From Pseudomonadota bacterium (GTDB lineage: Bacteria > Pseudomonadota > Gammaproteobacteria > Burkholderiales > Burkholderiaceae_C): a stretch of DNA of 64,000 bases. The notes beneath the pieces were generated by a model. It was not told the DNA's origin, searched no databases, and saw only the letters and a program-made list of their open reading frames with translations. The number at the start of each line of letters is the position of its first letter. The stretch's first letter is position 1. The stretch is from the NCBI GenBank assembly GCA_029779845.1, contig JAKOZT010000073.1:62001-126000 (forward strand), written 5' to 3'. Shown in pieces: positions 45,517 through 57,398 of the stretch. The position numbers were made by a program, and so were the translations under genes.

Positions 45517-48155
45517 CAGGGGCTGATCGCGTCGAGCAGCTCGCTCTCGATCTCGATCTGCTTCCTGTTCTGCTGCAGCGCCGAACCGTCGATCAGGAAG
45601 GTGTCTTCCACGCGCTCGCCCAGCGTGGTGATCTTGGCGAGCTGCAGGTTGATGTGGTGGCGCGCCAGCACGCGCGCGATGGCGTAGAGCAGGCCGGAGC
45701 GGTCGCTGGTGGAGACGCCGAGCAGCCAGCGCTGCGCGCGCTCGTCGGGCCGCAGCGTGATGCGCGGCGTCACCGGGAAGCTCTTGACGCGCCGCGACAG
45801 CCGGCCCCGGCTCGGCTCGGGCAGCGGCCCGGTGGCGGCGACGGCCGCGTCGAGCTGGATCTCCACCAGCGAGATCAGGTCGCGGTACTGCACCGGGTCG
45901 TGGCCTTCGAGCTGGGGGCTGGTCACCTGGAAGGTGTCGAGCGCGTAGCCGGCGCGCGTGGTGTGCACCTTGGCGTCGAGGATGTTGAAGCCGGCCGAGT
46001 CGAAGTAGCCGCAGATGCGCGCGAACAGATCGGGCCGGTCGGGCGAGTACACCAGCACCTGCAGGCCCTCGCCGAGCGAGGAGGGGCGCGCTTTCACCAC
46101 CGGCTCTTTCGTCTCGATGTGGCGGAACAGCGAGCGCGCGTGCCAGGCGATGTCGGGCGCGTCGTGGCGGGCGAAGTAGCTGACCTCGAGCGTCTTCCAC
46201 AGCGGCCCCTCGGTGTCGGGCAGCATCGAGTGCAGGTTGAGCAGGTGGCGCGCCTCTTCCTTGCGCGCCTCGATCTCGGCGTCGAGGTTCGGCTGCGCGC
46301 CGCCGAGCGCGCGCAGCGTCGAGCGGTAGAGATCCTCCAGCAGCTTGCCCTTCCAGGCGTTCCACACCTTCGGGCTGGTGCCGCGGATGTCGGCCACGGT
46401 CAGCAGGTACAGGCCGGTCAGGGCGCGCGGCGTGCCGACGCGCCGGGCGAAGTCCTGGATCACCTCGGGGTCCGACAGATCCTCCTTCTGCGCGATGCGC
46501 GACATGCGCAAATGCTCGTGCACCAGGAACTCGATCAGCGCGGCGTCCTCGCGCTCGATGGCGTGGTCGCGGCAGAAGCGCCGCGCCTCGACGGCGCCCA
46601 GCTCGGAGTGGTCGCCGCCGCGGCCCTTGGCCACGTCGTGGAACAGCGCGGCCACGTACAGGGTCCACGGCTTGTCCCAGGTGAGCGCGAGCTGGCTGCA
46701 GAACGGGTACTCGTGCGCGTGCTCGGGGATGAAGAAGCGCCGCACGTTGCGCAGCACCATCAGGATGTGCTGGTCCACGGTGTAGACGTGGAACAGGTCG
46801 TGCTGCATCTGCCCGACGATGCGGCGGAACACCCACAGGTAGCGCCCCAGCACCGAGGTCTGGTTCATCAGCCGGAAGGCGTGCGTCTGGCCTTCCCTGG
46901 CCTTCAGGATCTGCATGAAGGTGGCGCGGTTCACCGGATCGCTGCGGAAGCCGGCGCCCATCACCTCGCGCGCGTTGTAGAGCGCGCGCAGCGTGCGCGC
47001 CGACAGCCCCTTGATGCCCACCGTCTGCTGGTAGGTCAGGAAGGTGCGCAGGATGGCGTGCGGGTGGCGCTGGTAGAGATCGTCGCTGGCCACCTCGAGC
47101 ATGCCGCCGCGTTCGAGGAAGAACTCGTCGATCGGGCGCATCGGCGCGTCCTGCGAGCCGGCCACGCGCTCCTCGATGTTGAGCATCAGGATCTGGTTGA
47201 GCTGCGCCACCGCCTTGGCGGCCCAGTAGTAGCGCCGCATCAGCACCTCGGAGGCGCGCTGCCCCGGCGTCGACTGGTAGCCGAAGCTCTCGGCCACGGC
47301 GGTCTGCAGGTCGAACACCAGCCGGTCCTCGCGCCGGCCGGCGATGATGTGCAGCCGCGCGCGGATCAGCTTGAGCAGCCCTTCGTTGCGCTGCAGCTGC
47401 TTGACCTCGAAGGGCGTGATCAGCCCCTTGGCGGCCAGCTCGTTCCAGTTCTTGCCGAGGCCGGCGGCGCGCGCCACCCAGATCACCACCTGCAGGTCGC
47501 GCAGGCCGCCGGGGCTCTCCTTGCAGTTGGGCTCCAGCGCGTAGGGCGTGTCCTCGAACTTGGTGTGGCGCTGGCGCATCTCCAGCGTCTTGGCGCGCAG
47601 GAAGGCCTTGGGGTCCATCGCGCGCGTGTTGGCGTGGCGGAAGGTGGTGAACACGCGCCGCGAGCCGCACAGGTAGCGGCTTTCCAGCAGCGAGGTCTGC
47701 ACCGTCACGTCGCGCTCGGCCTCGGCGATGCATTCGTCGACGGTGCGCACCGAGGAGCCGATCTCCAGCCCGATGTCCCAGCAGGCGGTGATGAAGCGCT
47801 CGATGGCCGAGCGCGTCGCGGCCGCTTCGTCCTCGCTCTGGCGCACCGAGGCCGGCGGCAGCAGCACCAGCACGTCGACGTCGGAGCAGGGGAACAGCTC
47901 GCCGCGCCCGTAGCCGCCCACCGCCAGCAGCGCCGCGCCGCCGGGCATCGCGCAGTGCCGCCACAGCGCCAGCAGCGTGGCATCGACGTGCTTCGCCAGC
48001 GCCTTGAGCAGTTTGGCCGCCGCCGGCGCGCCGGCGCGCGAAGCCTCGAAGTGCGCGATCAGCTCGGCCTTGCCCGAGCGGAAGCGCGTGCGCAGCTCGG
48101 CGATGCCGGGCTGCGCCTCGCCGGCGTCCGTCCGTTCGGGAACGGCGGCGGCCAT
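45516..48155 (-). CDS. glnD: Bifunctional PII uridylyltransferase/uridylyl-removing enzyme
   Basis: The nitrogen sensor that uridylylates PII when glutamine is low and reverses it when high. 879 residues: nucleotidyltransferase [19 protein letters not shown] with D92 and D94, an HD domain ([17 protein letters not shown]), and two C-terminal ACT domains starting about residues 685 and 795. It starts 7 bp after map and is coupled to mnmH. Confidence 0.97.
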   Translation of the reverse strand: MAAAVPERTDAGEAQPGIAELRTRFRSGKAELIAHFEASRAGAPAAAKLLKALAKHVDATLLALWRHCAMPGGAALLAVGGYGRGELFPCSDVDVLVLLPPASVRQSEDEAAATRSAIERFITACWDIGLEIGSSVRTVDECIAEAERDVTVQTSLLESRYLCGSRRVFTTFRHANTRAMDPKAFLRAKTLEMRQRHTKFEDTPYALEPNCKESPGGLRDLQVVIWVARAAGLGKNWNELAAKGLITPFEVKQLQRNEGLLKLIRARLHIIAGRREDRLVFDLQTAVAESFGYQSTPGQRASEVLMRRYYWAAKAVAQLNQILMLNIEERVAGSQDAPMRPIDEFFLERGGMLEVASDDLYQRHPHAILRTFLTYQQTVGIKGLSARTLRALYNAREVMGAGFRSDPVNRATFMQILKAREGQTHAFRLMNQTSVLGRYLWVFRRIVGQMQHDLFHVYTVDQHILMVLRNVRRFFIPEHAHEYPFCSQLALTWDKPWTLYVAALFHDVAKGRGGDHSELGAVEARRFCRDHAIEREDAALIEFLVHEHLRMSRIAQKEDLSDPEVIQDFARRVGTPRALTGLYLLTVADIRGTSPKVWNAWKGKLLEDLYRSTLRALGGAQPNLDAEIEARKEEARHLLNLHSMLPDTEGPLWKTLEVSYFARHDAPDIAWHARSLFRHIETKEPVVKARPSSLGEGLQVLVYSPDRPDLFARICGYFDSAGFNILDAKVHTTRAGYALDTFQVTSPQLEGHDPVQYRDLISLVEIQLDAAVAATGPLPEPSRGRLSRRVKSFPVTPRITLRPDERAQRWLLGVSTSDRSGLLYAIARVLARHHINLQLAKITTLGERVEDTFLIDGSALQQNRKQIEIESELLDAISP

Positions 48156-48162
48156 CGCCGCC

Positions 48163-48966
48163 TCAGCCGGAAATGAAAGCCGGCGGCGGCGGGCTGCCGG
48201 CCGACAGCGTCAGCACCTCGTAGCCGCTGTCGGTGACCAGCACCGTGTGCTCCCATTGCGCCGACAGCGAGCGGTCCTTCGTGACGATGGTCCAGCCGTC
48301 GCCCATCTCGCGGATGTCGCGCTTGCCGGCGTTGATCATCGGCTCGATCGTGAAGGTCATGCCCGGCACCAGCTGTTCCAGCGTGCCGGGGCGGCCGTAG
48401 TGCAGCACCTGCGGCTCCTCGTGGAACTTGCGGCCGATGCCGTGGCCGCAGAACTCGCGCACCACCGAGAAGCCGTTGCTCTCGGCGAAGGTCTGGATGG
48501 TGTTGCCTATGTCGCCCAGGCGCACCCCCGGCTTCACCTTCGCGATGCCCTTCCACATCGCCTCGTAGGTCATCTGGCACAGGCGTTTGGCGGCGATCGA
48601 GCCTTCGCCGACCACGAACATGCGGCTGGTGTCGCCGTGCCAGCCGTCCTTGATCACGGTGACGTCGATGTTGACGATGTCGCCGTTCTTCAGCGGCCGG
48701 TCGTTCGGGATGCCGTGGCAGACCTGATGGTTGATCGAGGTGCAGACCGACTTGGGGTAGGGCGTGTAGCCCGGCGGCGCGTAGTTCAGCGGCGCGGGAA
48801 TGGCGCCCTGCACGTTCACGATGTGGTCGTGCGCGAGCTTGTCGAGGTGTTCGGTGGTGACGCCGGGCTTCACGTGCGGCGTGAGCATGTCCAGCACCTC
48901 GGAGGCCAGCCGGCCGGCGAGCCGCATGCCGTCGATCTCGGCTGCGGTCTTGATCGTGATCGTCAT
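48163..48966 (-). CDS. map: Type I methionine aminopeptidase
   Basis: Removes the initiator methionine. 267 residues; metal ligands D101, D112, H175, E208 and E239 are each four higher than in E. coli MAP. The ATG at 48966 has no Shine-Dalgarno but a GATAAT hexamer 8 nt upstream. Divergent from purL. Confidence 0.97.
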   Translation of the reverse strand: MTITIKTAAEIDGMRLAGRLASEVLDMLTPHVKPGVTTEHLDKLAHDHIVNVQGAIPAPLNYAPPGYTPYPKSVCTSINHQVCHGIPNDRPLKNGDIVNIDVTVIKDGWHGDTSRMFVVGEGSIAAKRLCQMTYEAMWKGIAKVKPGVRLGDIGNTIQTFAESNGFSVVREFCGHGIGRKFHEEPQVLHYGRPGTLEQLVPGMTFTIEPMINAGKRDIREMGDGWTIVTKDRSLSAQWEHTVLVTDSGYEVLTLSAGSPPPPAFISG

Positions 48967-48974
48967 GGGCGCGG

Positions 48975-48980
48975 ATTATC
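48975..48980 (-). promoter_or_regulatory. -10-like hexamer of map
   Basis: GATAAT on the minus strand ends 8 nt before the map ATG, predicting a leaderless transcript for map and the downstream glnD-mnmH. Confidence 0.35.
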
Positions 48981-48992
48981 TCATCGGCCACG

Positions 48993-48998
48993 TAAAAT
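48993..48998 (+). promoter_or_regulatory. -10-like hexamer of purL
   Basis: TAAAAT lies 60 nt before the purL GTG (49059). No clear PurR-type operator was recognised between. Confidence 0.35.
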
Positions 48999-49058
48999 CG
49001 CGGGTTTCCACCGGGGCGCCCCTGCCCCGTGGCCGGCCTTCCATCCCGAGACCGTCGC

Positions 49059-52000
49059 GTGAGCTCCAGCCCCCAGCACCTGTTCCACTTCGAGGGCGGC
49101 AACGCGCTGTCCGCCTTCCGCGCGCAAGCGCTGCTGCCGCGCCTGCAAGCGGTGCAGCCGCGCATCACCGCGGTGCATGCGCGCCACGTGCACTGGGTGT
49201 GGAGCGACCATGCGCTCGCTGCCGCCGAGCGCGACAAGCTCGAAGCGCTGCTGCGCTACGGCGACCCGTACGGCGGCCCGGGCGAAGGCGCGCTGCTGGT
49301 GGTGGCGCCGCGCCTGGGTACCGTGTCGCCCTGGGCCTCGAAGGCGACCGACATCGCGCACAACTGCGGCTCGAGCATCCGCCGCGTCGAGCGCGTCACC
49401 GAATACCGGCTGACGCTCAAGAGCGGGCTGCTGGGCGGCGCGAAGACGCTTTCCGATGAAGAACTGAACGCCTGCGCCGCGCTGCTGCACGACCGCATGA
49501 CCGAAAGCGTGCTGCGCTCGCGCGAGGAGGCCAGGCACCTGTTCGACGAGCAGCCCGGCAAGCCGATGGAGCACGTCGACGTGCTGGGGCGCGGGCGCGC
49601 CGCGCTGGAAGCGGCCAACAAGGATTTCGGCCTGGCGCTGTCGGACGACGAGATCGACTACCTCGTCGCCGCCTTCACCGGCCTGAAGCGCAACCCCACC
49701 GACGTCGAGCTGATGATGTTCGCGCAGGCGAACTCCGAGCACTGCCGCCACAAGATCTTCAACGCCCAGTTCACGATCGACGGCACTGCGCAGGACAAGT
49801 CGATGTTCGGCATGATCCGCCACACCCACCAGCTGGCGCCTCAGCACACGGTGATCGCCTACAGCGACAACGCCAGCGTGATGGAAGGCCACGAGGTCGA
49901 GCGCTGGCTGCCGCAGGGCTACACCAACGCGCCGGTCTATGGCCCGCGCCGCGACACCGCGCACGTGCTGATGAAGGTGGAGACGCACAACCACCCGACC
50001 GCCATCTCGCCCTTCCCGGGCGCGGCCACCGGCGCGGGCGGCGAGATCCGCGACGAGGGCGCCACCGGGCGCGGCTCCAGGCCGAAGGCGGGGCTGACCG
50101 GGTTCTCGGTATCGAACCTCCATCTGCCCGGCACGAACGAGCCCTGGGAGCAGCAGCCCTACGGCAAGCCGGAGCACATCGCCAGCCCCTTGGAGATCAT
50201 GATCGACGGCCCCATCGGCGGCGCCGCGTTCAACAACGAGTTCGGCCGGCCCAACCTGCTCGGCTACTTCCGCGTCTACGAGCAGACGGTGGCCGGCGTG
50301 CGGCGCGGCTACCACAAGCCGATCATGATCGCCGGCGGGCTGGGCACGATCTCGGCCTCGCAGACGAGCAAGATTCCATTCCCCGCCGGCACGCTGCTGG
50401 TGCAGCTGGGCGGCCCCGGCATGCGCATCGGCATGGGCGGCGGCGCGGCGAGTTCGATGGCCGCCGGGGCCAACGCCGCCGAACTCGATTTCGACTCGGT
50501 GCAGCGCGGCAACCCGGAGATCCAGCGCCGCGCGCAGGAGGTCATCAACCATTGCTGGGCGCTGGGGGAAGCGAACCCCATCCTCGCGATCCACGACGTG
50601 GGCGCGGGCGGCATCAGCAATGCGTTCCCGGAGCTGGTCGACGGCGCGGGCAAGGGGGCGCGCTTCGATCTGTCCAAGGTGCCGCTGGAGGAGTCCGGCC
50701 TGGCTCCGAAGGAGATCTGGTGCAACGAAAGCCAGGAGCGCTACGTGATGGCGGTGCGCGCCGAGGCGCTGCCGCTGTTCCGGGCGATGGCCGAGCGCGA
50801 GCGCTGCCCGTTCGCGATCGTCGGCGTGGCCACCGATGCGAAGCAACTCGTGCTCGAAGAGCCGGGCAACGACCGTGATCCACAAAATCGGCCGATCGAC
50901 ATGCCGATGGAGGTGCTGCTCGGCAAGCCGCCGCGCATGCATCGTGACGTGAAGCGCGTGGCGCGCACGGCCGCGCCGCTGCAGCTTGACGACGTGGCAC
51001 TGGAAAAGGTCGCCTTCGACGTGCTGCGCCACCCGACGGTGGCCAGCAAGCGTTTCCTGATCACGATCGGCGACCGCACGGTGGGCGGCCTCGACCACCG
51101 CGACCAGATGGTCGGCCCCTGGCAGGTGCCGGTGGCCGACTGCGCGGTGACGCTGGCCGACTACGCCGGCTTTGCCGGCGAGGCGATGAGCATGGGCGAG
51201 CGCACGCCGCTCGCGTCGCTCGACGCGCCGGCCTCGGGCCGGATGGCGGTCGGCGAGGCCATCACCAACCTGCTGGCCGCGCCGATCGAGCTGGCGCGCG
51301 TCAAGCTCTCGTGCAACTGGATGGCCGCCTGCGGCGAGCCGGGCGAAGACGCGGCGCTGTACGACACCGTGAAGGCAGTCGGCATGGCGTTGTGCCCGGC
51401 GCTGGGCATCAGCGTGCCGGTGGGCAAGGATTCGCTGTCGATGCGCACGCGCTGGAACGAAGGCGGTGAGGCGAAGCAGGTCACCGCGCCGGTGAGCCTG
51501 ATCGTGTCGGCTTTCGCCAGCATCGCCGACGTGCGGCCCACGCTGACGCCGCAGCTTCAGCCGGGCGACACCACGCTGGTGCTGGTCGATCTCGGCCAGG
51601 GCCGGCGGCGCATGGGCGGCTCGATGCTGGCGCAGGTGCTGGGCCAGTTCGGCGACACCGTGCCCGACCTCGACGACCCGGCGCTGCTGAAGGCCCTGGT
51701 CGCGGCGGTCAACGAACTGCGCGGCCAGGGCCGCATCCTCGCCTACCACGACCGCAGCGACGGCGGCCTGTGGGCCACGGTGTGCGAGATGGCCTTCGCC
51801 GGGCACATGGGCGTCGACCTGAACGTCGACCTGCTGGTCACCGAAGGCGACGGCATCGCCGACAGCCGCGCCGAGTACGGCGACACCAAGAACTGGGCCG
51901 CCCAGGTGGGCGCACGGCGCCAGCGCCTGACGCTGGAGGCGCTGTTCAACGAGGAACTCGGCGTGGTGCTGCAAGTGCCCAGCGCCGTGCGCAACGAGGT

Positions 52001-53057
52001 GATGCAGACGCTGCGCGCGCACGGCCTGAGCCGGCACAGCCACTTCGTCGGCAAGACCAATGCGCGCGGCGTGGTCGAGGTGTGGCGCGACGCCAAGGCG
52101 GTGTTCAGCGCCTCGCTGCGCGATCTGCACCAGGCCTGGGACGAGGTGAGCTGGCGCATCGCCGCGCTGCGCGACAACCCGGCCTGCGCCGATGCCGAGC
52201 ACGCGGCCGCCGGCGCGCCCGACGACCCGGGCCTGCACCTGCACCTCACGTTCGACCCGGCCGAGGACATCGCCGCGCCCTTCGTCGCCGCGGCGCGCCC
52301 CAAGCTGGCGATCCTGCGCGAGCAGGGCGTCAACTCGCACGTCGAGATGAGCTACGCGATGCACCAGGCGGGCTTCGAGACCTACGACGTGCACATGAGC
52401 GACCTGCAGGCCGGCCGCGCGCGCCTGGACATGTTCCAGGGCTTCGTCGCCTGCGGCGGCTTCAGCTACGGCGACACGCTGGGCGCCGGCGAGGGCTGGG
52501 CGCGCTCGGTGATGTTCAATCCGGCGCTGGCCGAGCAGTTCGCGGCCTTCTTCGGCCGCAACGACACCTTCGCGCTGGGCGTGTGCAACGGCTGCCAGAT
52601 GATGGCCGCGCTCGCCCCCCTCATTCCCGGCGCGCAGGCCTGGCCGAAGTTCACCCGCAACCGCAGCGAGCAGTTCGAGGCGCGGTTGTCGCTGGTGGAG
52701 GTGCTGGACAGCCCGTCGATCTTCTTCACCGGCATGGAAGGCAGCCGCATCCCGATCGCGGTGGCGCACGGCGAGGGTTTCGCCGACTTCTCGCAGCGCG
52801 GCGACGCGAACGCCGTGCAGCGCGCGATGCGCTTCGTCGACCACCAAGGCCGGCCGACCGAAGCCTATCCGGCCAACCCGAACGGCAGCCCCGACGGCCT
52901 GACCGCGGTGACCACGCCCGACGGCCGCTTCAGCGTGCTGATGCCGCACCCGGAGCGCGTGTTCCGCAACGTGCAGATGAGCTGGACGAGCGGCGAGCCG
53001 AGCGCGTTCAGCCCGTGGATGCGCATGTTCCGCAACGCCCGGCGCTGGGTCGGCTGA
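49059..53057 (+). CDS. purL: Phosphoribosylformylglycinamidine synthase (large, single-chain)
   Basis: Fourth step of purine synthesis. The 1332-residue form combines the PurS-like N-terminus, two AIRS-like synthase halves ([20 protein letters not shown], and the second from about 600) and a C-terminal glutaminase with Cys1176 in [10 protein letters not shown], plus [11 protein letters not shown] 49059 fits the start [15 protein letters not shown] 49029 would add ten residues. Its stop abuts that of ftsH (TGATCA shared junction). Confidence 0.96.
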   Translation: MSSSPQHLFHFEGGNALSAFRAQALLPRLQAVQPRITAVHARHVHWVWSDHALAAAERDKLEALLRYGDPYGGPGEGALLVVAPRLGTVSPWASKATDIAHNCGSSIRRVERVTEYRLTLKSGLLGGAKTLSDEELNACAALLHDRMTESVLRSREEARHLFDEQPGKPMEHVDVLGRGRAALEAANKDFGLALSDDEIDYLVAAFTGLKRNPTDVELMMFAQANSEHCRHKIFNAQFTIDGTAQDKSMFGMIRHTHQLAPQHTVIAYSDNASVMEGHEVERWLPQGYTNAPVYGPRRDTAHVLMKVETHNHPTAISPFPGAATGAGGEIRDEGATGRGSRPKAGLTGFSVSNLHLPGTNEPWEQQPYGKPEHIASPLEIMIDGPIGGAAFNNEFGRPNLLGYFRVYEQTVAGVRRGYHKPIMIAGGLGTISASQTSKIPFPAGTLLVQLGGPGMRIGMGGGAASSMAAGANAAELDFDSVQRGNPEIQRRAQEVINHCWALGEANPILAIHDVGAGGISNAFPELVDGAGKGARFDLSKVPLEESGLAPKEIWCNESQERYVMAVRAEALPLFRAMAERERCPFAIVGVATDAKQLVLEEPGNDRDPQNRPIDMPMEVLLGKPPRMHRDVKRVARTAAPLQLDDVALEKVAFDVLRHPTVASKRFLITIGDRTVGGLDHRDQMVGPWQVPVADCAVTLADYAGFAGEAMSMGERTPLASLDAPASGRMAVGEAITNLLAAPIELARVKLSCNWMAACGEPGEDAALYDTVKAVGMALCPALGISVPVGKDSLSMRTRWNEGGEAKQVTAPVSLIVSAFASIADVRPTLTPQLQPGDTTLVLVDLGQGRRRMGGSMLAQVLGQFGDTVPDLDDPALLKALVAAVNELRGQGRILAYHDRSDGGLWATVCEMAFAGHMGVDLNVDLLVTEGDGIADSRAEYGDTKNWAAQVGARRQRLTLEALFNEELGVVLQVPSAVRNEVMQTLRAHGLSRHSHFVGKTNARGVVEVWRDAKAVFSASLRDLHQAWDEVSWRIAALRDNPACADAEHAAAGAPDDPGLHLHLTFDPAEDIAAPFVAAARPKLAILREQGVNSHVEMSYAMHQAGFETYDVHMSDLQAGRARLDMFQGFVACGGFSYGDTLGAGEGWARSVMFNPALAEQFAAFFGRNDTFALGVCNGCQMMAALAPLIPGAQAWPKFTRNRSEQFEARLSLVEVLDSPSIFFTGMEGSRIPIAVAHGEGFADFSQRGDANAVQRAMRFVDHQGRPTEAYPANPNGSPDGLTAVTTPDGRFSVLMPHPERVFRNVQMSWTSGEPSAFSPWMRMFRNARRWVG

Positions 53058-54902
<1,845 letters not shown>

Positions 54903-54945
54903 ACTGCGATCCTGCCAGCCCCGGGCCGGCGCGGATTGACGCCAC

Positions 54946-55539
54946 TCAAGCGGCGCGCCGCCCCAGCGCGGCAAGCCGCGCCAGCCACTTGTCGCGCCCG
55001 GCTTCGTCGAGCCGGTCGACCAGGCCGACCAGCGTTTCGTGCACCGGCGCGATGCCGACGAAGCCGAGGATGTTGCGCTCCAGGCTCTTGACGCTGTGGG
55101 CGCGGAAGTAGAAGCGGTACAGCAGCGCCGGCATGCCCATCGTCACGACGATGCGCGCCGAGCGCCCGGCCAGCCCTTTGGCGCCGAACGGGTTGCCCTC
55201 CTCGCGGCGGAACGCGAAGCCGGGGCGCGCCACCTGTTCCAGAAAGCCCTTGAGCAGCGCCGGCATGTCGCCCATCCACAAGGGGAAGAACAGCAGCAGG
55301 TGCTGCGCCCAGGCGATGTCGTCCTGCGCCTTCTGCAAGGCCGGCGGCAGCGCGCCGTGCTCCCACTCGTGCTGGCTGCGCAGCAAGGGGAAGTCGAGTT
55401 GCGCCGGCGTCGCGGTGCGCACCTGGTGCCCCGCCGCCGCCGCGCCGGCCGCGTAGGCATGCGCCAGCGCGTGGCCGAGGTGCTCCCGGGTGACATCGGG
55501 GTGCCCCTGGATGATGAGGATTCGACGTTGGCCGGCCAT
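54946..55539 (-). CDS. Flavodoxin-fold NAD(P)H quinone oxidoreductase-like protein
   Basis: A 197-residue NAD(P)H-dependent oxidoreductase (PF02525-type, like KefF/MdaB). Flavin-binding start RILIIQGHPD, WAQHLLLFFPLWMGDMPALLKGF, and GKGL-like GAKGLAGRSARIVVTMG. Likely reduces quinones with FMN or FAD. ATG 55539 is chosen because the Rossmann-like fold begins right after it; upstream codons are Gln/His-rich. It precedes ftsH on the same strand. Confidence 0.88.
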   Translation of the reverse strand: MAGQRRILIIQGHPDVTREHLGHALAHAYAAGAAAAGHQVRTATPAQLDFPLLRSQHEWEHGALPPALQKAQDDIAWAQHLLLFFPLWMGDMPALLKGFLEQVARPGFAFRREEGNPFGAKGLAGRSARIVVTMGMPALLYRFYFRAHSVKSLERNILGFVGIAPVHETLVGLVDRLDEAGRDKWLARLAALGRRAA

Positions 55540-55664
55540 GCTGTGGTGTTGCTGCTGCGCTGCGGCCCACATGCTCACGCCAAGGGCCGCTTGGGCCTTT
55601 GCGATTCTTCAAGCGCCGCGCACAGTGCTTCTTGCTTCCTGTCCTTCGTCGAGTGGGGAGCAAC

Positions 55665-55680
55665 CTGTCAAGATTGACAG
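55665..55680. promoter_or_regulatory. Perfect 16-bp palindrome upstream of the di-iron oxidase-rpfF pair
   Basis: CTGTCAA-GA-TTGACAG has 7-bp arms and a 2-bp centre, 85 bp before the ATG at 55765. Each arm contains TTGACA, a consensus -35, on one strand, so a dimeric regulator bound here could act at the -35. It has the size and symmetry of LuxR- or TetR-type operators; I cannot assign the regulator. No good -10 at 17 bp was found. Confidence 0.55.
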
Positions 55681-55764
55681 TGGTGCGGCGCGCCGTGCGC
55701 CGCCACAATGCCGCCACAAGAAGAGGCGCCGCAAAGGGCGGCGCGTCGTTGGAGAAACCTGAAG

Positions 55765-56412
55765 ATGAGCCCATTCTTCGCGGACCTCGTGATCCGCACC
55801 GACGAGGCACGCCGTGCCTTCGAAACCCATCCCGTCGTGCTCGACGCCGTCGCCAACGGCATGCCGCTGCAGCGCTACCGCACGCTGCTGCTCGAGCTGT
55901 ACCACGTGGTGTGGCACTTCAACCCGGTGAGCGCCGCGGCCGCCAGCCGCATCCCCGACAGCCACAAGGCGGTGCGCTACTTCCTTTACCAGCACATGCA
56001 GGAGGAATCCGGCCACGAGGAGTGGGTGCGCAACGACCTCGACGCCGTCGGCGTGCCGGCCTCCGACATCGAGGGCTACAAGCCCTCGGCCTTCACGCAG
56101 GCGCTGGTTGGCTACAACTACTGGGCCGCCGAGCGCGCGCACCCCTGCTCGGTGCTGGGCATGCTCTACACGCTGGAGGTGATCGCCTCGGTGTATGGCG
56201 GGCCGTTCTCCGCGGCGATCAAGGAGTCGCTGCTGCTCGAAGGCGAGCGCGGCGTGTCCTTCATCGGTTCGCACGCGACGATGGACGCCGAGCACATGGC
56301 CGACCTGCGCAAGATCATGGTCACGGTCGACGACAAGCCGGCGCAGGACGCGATCGTGGACGCCGCGCTGCTCAACTTCCATCACTTCACGCGCATCATC
56401 GAGCGGGTATGA
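55765..56412 (+). CDS. Haem-oxygenase-like di-iron oxidase family protein
   Basis: A 215-residue helical protein of the haem-oxygenase-like/TenA superfamily with a full candidate metal set: E80 or E81 and H84 (QEESGHEEW), E138 (YTLEVIAS), and H170, D174, H177 (SHATMDAEH). This matches the ligand pattern of haem-oxygenase-like di-iron oxidases (UndA, CADD, SznF groups) rather than haem oxygenase. GGAGAA lies 8 nt before ATG 55765. The stop overlaps the RpfF-like start (ATGA). A role in processing an acyl substrate of RpfF is an inference. Confidence 0.85.
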   Translation: MSPFFADLVIRTDEARRAFETHPVVLDAVANGMPLQRYRTLLLELYHVVWHFNPVSAAAASRIPDSHKAVRYFLYQHMQEESGHEEWVRNDLDAVGVPASDIEGYKPSAFTQALVGYNYWAAERAHPCSVLGMLYTLEVIASVYGGPFSAAIKESLLLEGERGVSFIGSHATMDAEHMADLRKIMVTVDDKPAQDAIVDAALLNFHHFTRIIERV

Positions 56413-57395
56413 CGACGGCTGCCGCTTCCCGGAAGGGAGAGGGGCTGCCGGCGATCCTGTCGCGCCCCTACAAGTACCTGCGCCTGGAGTGGACCGGGGA
56501 GCTGGGCATGCTGCGCGTGCGCACCTGCGTCAAGCCGATCCAGTGCTACAGCCTGGCGGGCATGTCGGAGCTGCAGCAGATGCTCGACGACATCGCCGAC
56601 AACCCGGGCGTGGTGCGCCACTTCGTGCTCAGCTCCGACGTCGCCGGCGTCTTCAACTTCGGCGGCGACCTCGCGCTGTTCGTGCTGCTGGTGCGCGCGC
56701 AGGACATCGACTCGCTGAAGATGTACGGCCGGCGCTGCATCGACCTGGTGTGGTGGATGGAGACCGCCGCGCAGCGCGGCGTGCACACCACCGTGCTGGT
56801 GCAGGGCGACACGCTGGGCGGCGGGCTGGAGTCGGTGCTGCCCTTCCACAAGGTCATCTTCGAGCGCAGCGCTCAGGCCGGCTTCCCCGAAGTGCTGTTC
56901 AACCTGTTCCCGGGCATGGGCGCGTGGCAGTTCACGATCCGCAAGGCCGGCTTCGCGGTGGCGAACGACATGATCCTCAGCGGCCGCCTCTACACCGCCG
57001 ATCAGCTGCTGCGCCGCAGCCTGGTCGACGTGGTGGTCGACGACGGCGCCGGCGAGGAGGCGATCTTCGAGGTGGTGCGCGGCGTCGAGCCCAAGCTGCG
57101 CGGCACGCTGGCGGCGCTGCGCGCGCAGCGCATGGCCGCCCCGATCACCTACGAATCGCTGGTGGAAGCCGTCGACCTGTGGGCCGAGACCGCGCTGACG
57201 CTGACCACGCGCGACCTGCGCCTGATGGAGCGCCTCGCGCGCGCCCAGGTGCGCAAGGCCGGCGGCGCGGAGGAAGGCGCGGTGGAGGAGATCAAGAAGA
57301 TCGAGTTGGACACCGCCTGGGGCGAGCTTCGCGGCGGCAACACCGGCTTCGGCGAGGAGCGCGGCACCGGCCTGACGGCCTGGGGGGCGCTCTGA
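56409..57395 (+). CDS. RpfF-like enoyl-CoA hydratase (DSF synthase family)
   Basis: A 328-residue crotonase closely resembling RpfF, which makes cis-2-unsaturated fatty acid signals from acyl-ACP. Seen: FNFGGDLALF (83-92), VQGDTLGGGLESVL with E141 and AGFPEVLFNLFPGMGAW with E161; both fall at the same residue numbers as the catalytic glutamates of Xanthomonas RpfF. LYTADQLLRRSLVD matches the RpfF C-terminal core. The C-terminal 40 residues are extra relative to RpfF. It is coupled to the di-iron protein and faces a hybrid kinase 3 bp away. Confidence 0.88.
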   Translation: MTTAAASRKGEGLPAILSRPYKYLRLEWTGELGMLRVRTCVKPIQCYSLAGMSELQQMLDDIADNPGVVRHFVLSSDVAGVFNFGGDLALFVLLVRAQDIDSLKMYGRRCIDLVWWMETAAQRGVHTTVLVQGDTLGGGLESVLPFHKVIFERSAQAGFPEVLFNLFPGMGAWQFTIRKAGFAVANDMILSGRLYTADQLLRRSLVDVVVDDGAGEEAIFEVVRGVEPKLRGTLAALRAQRMAAPITYESLVEAVDLWAETALTLTTRDLRLMERLARAQVRKAGGAEEGAVEEIKKIELDTAWGELRGGNTGFGEERGTGLTAWGAL

Positions 57396-57398
57396 GCG

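Noticed and set aside
48981..52949. 1300-codon minus-strand open frame opposite purL
   Set aside because: Shadow of purL; repetitive His/Arg/Ala composition and no domains.
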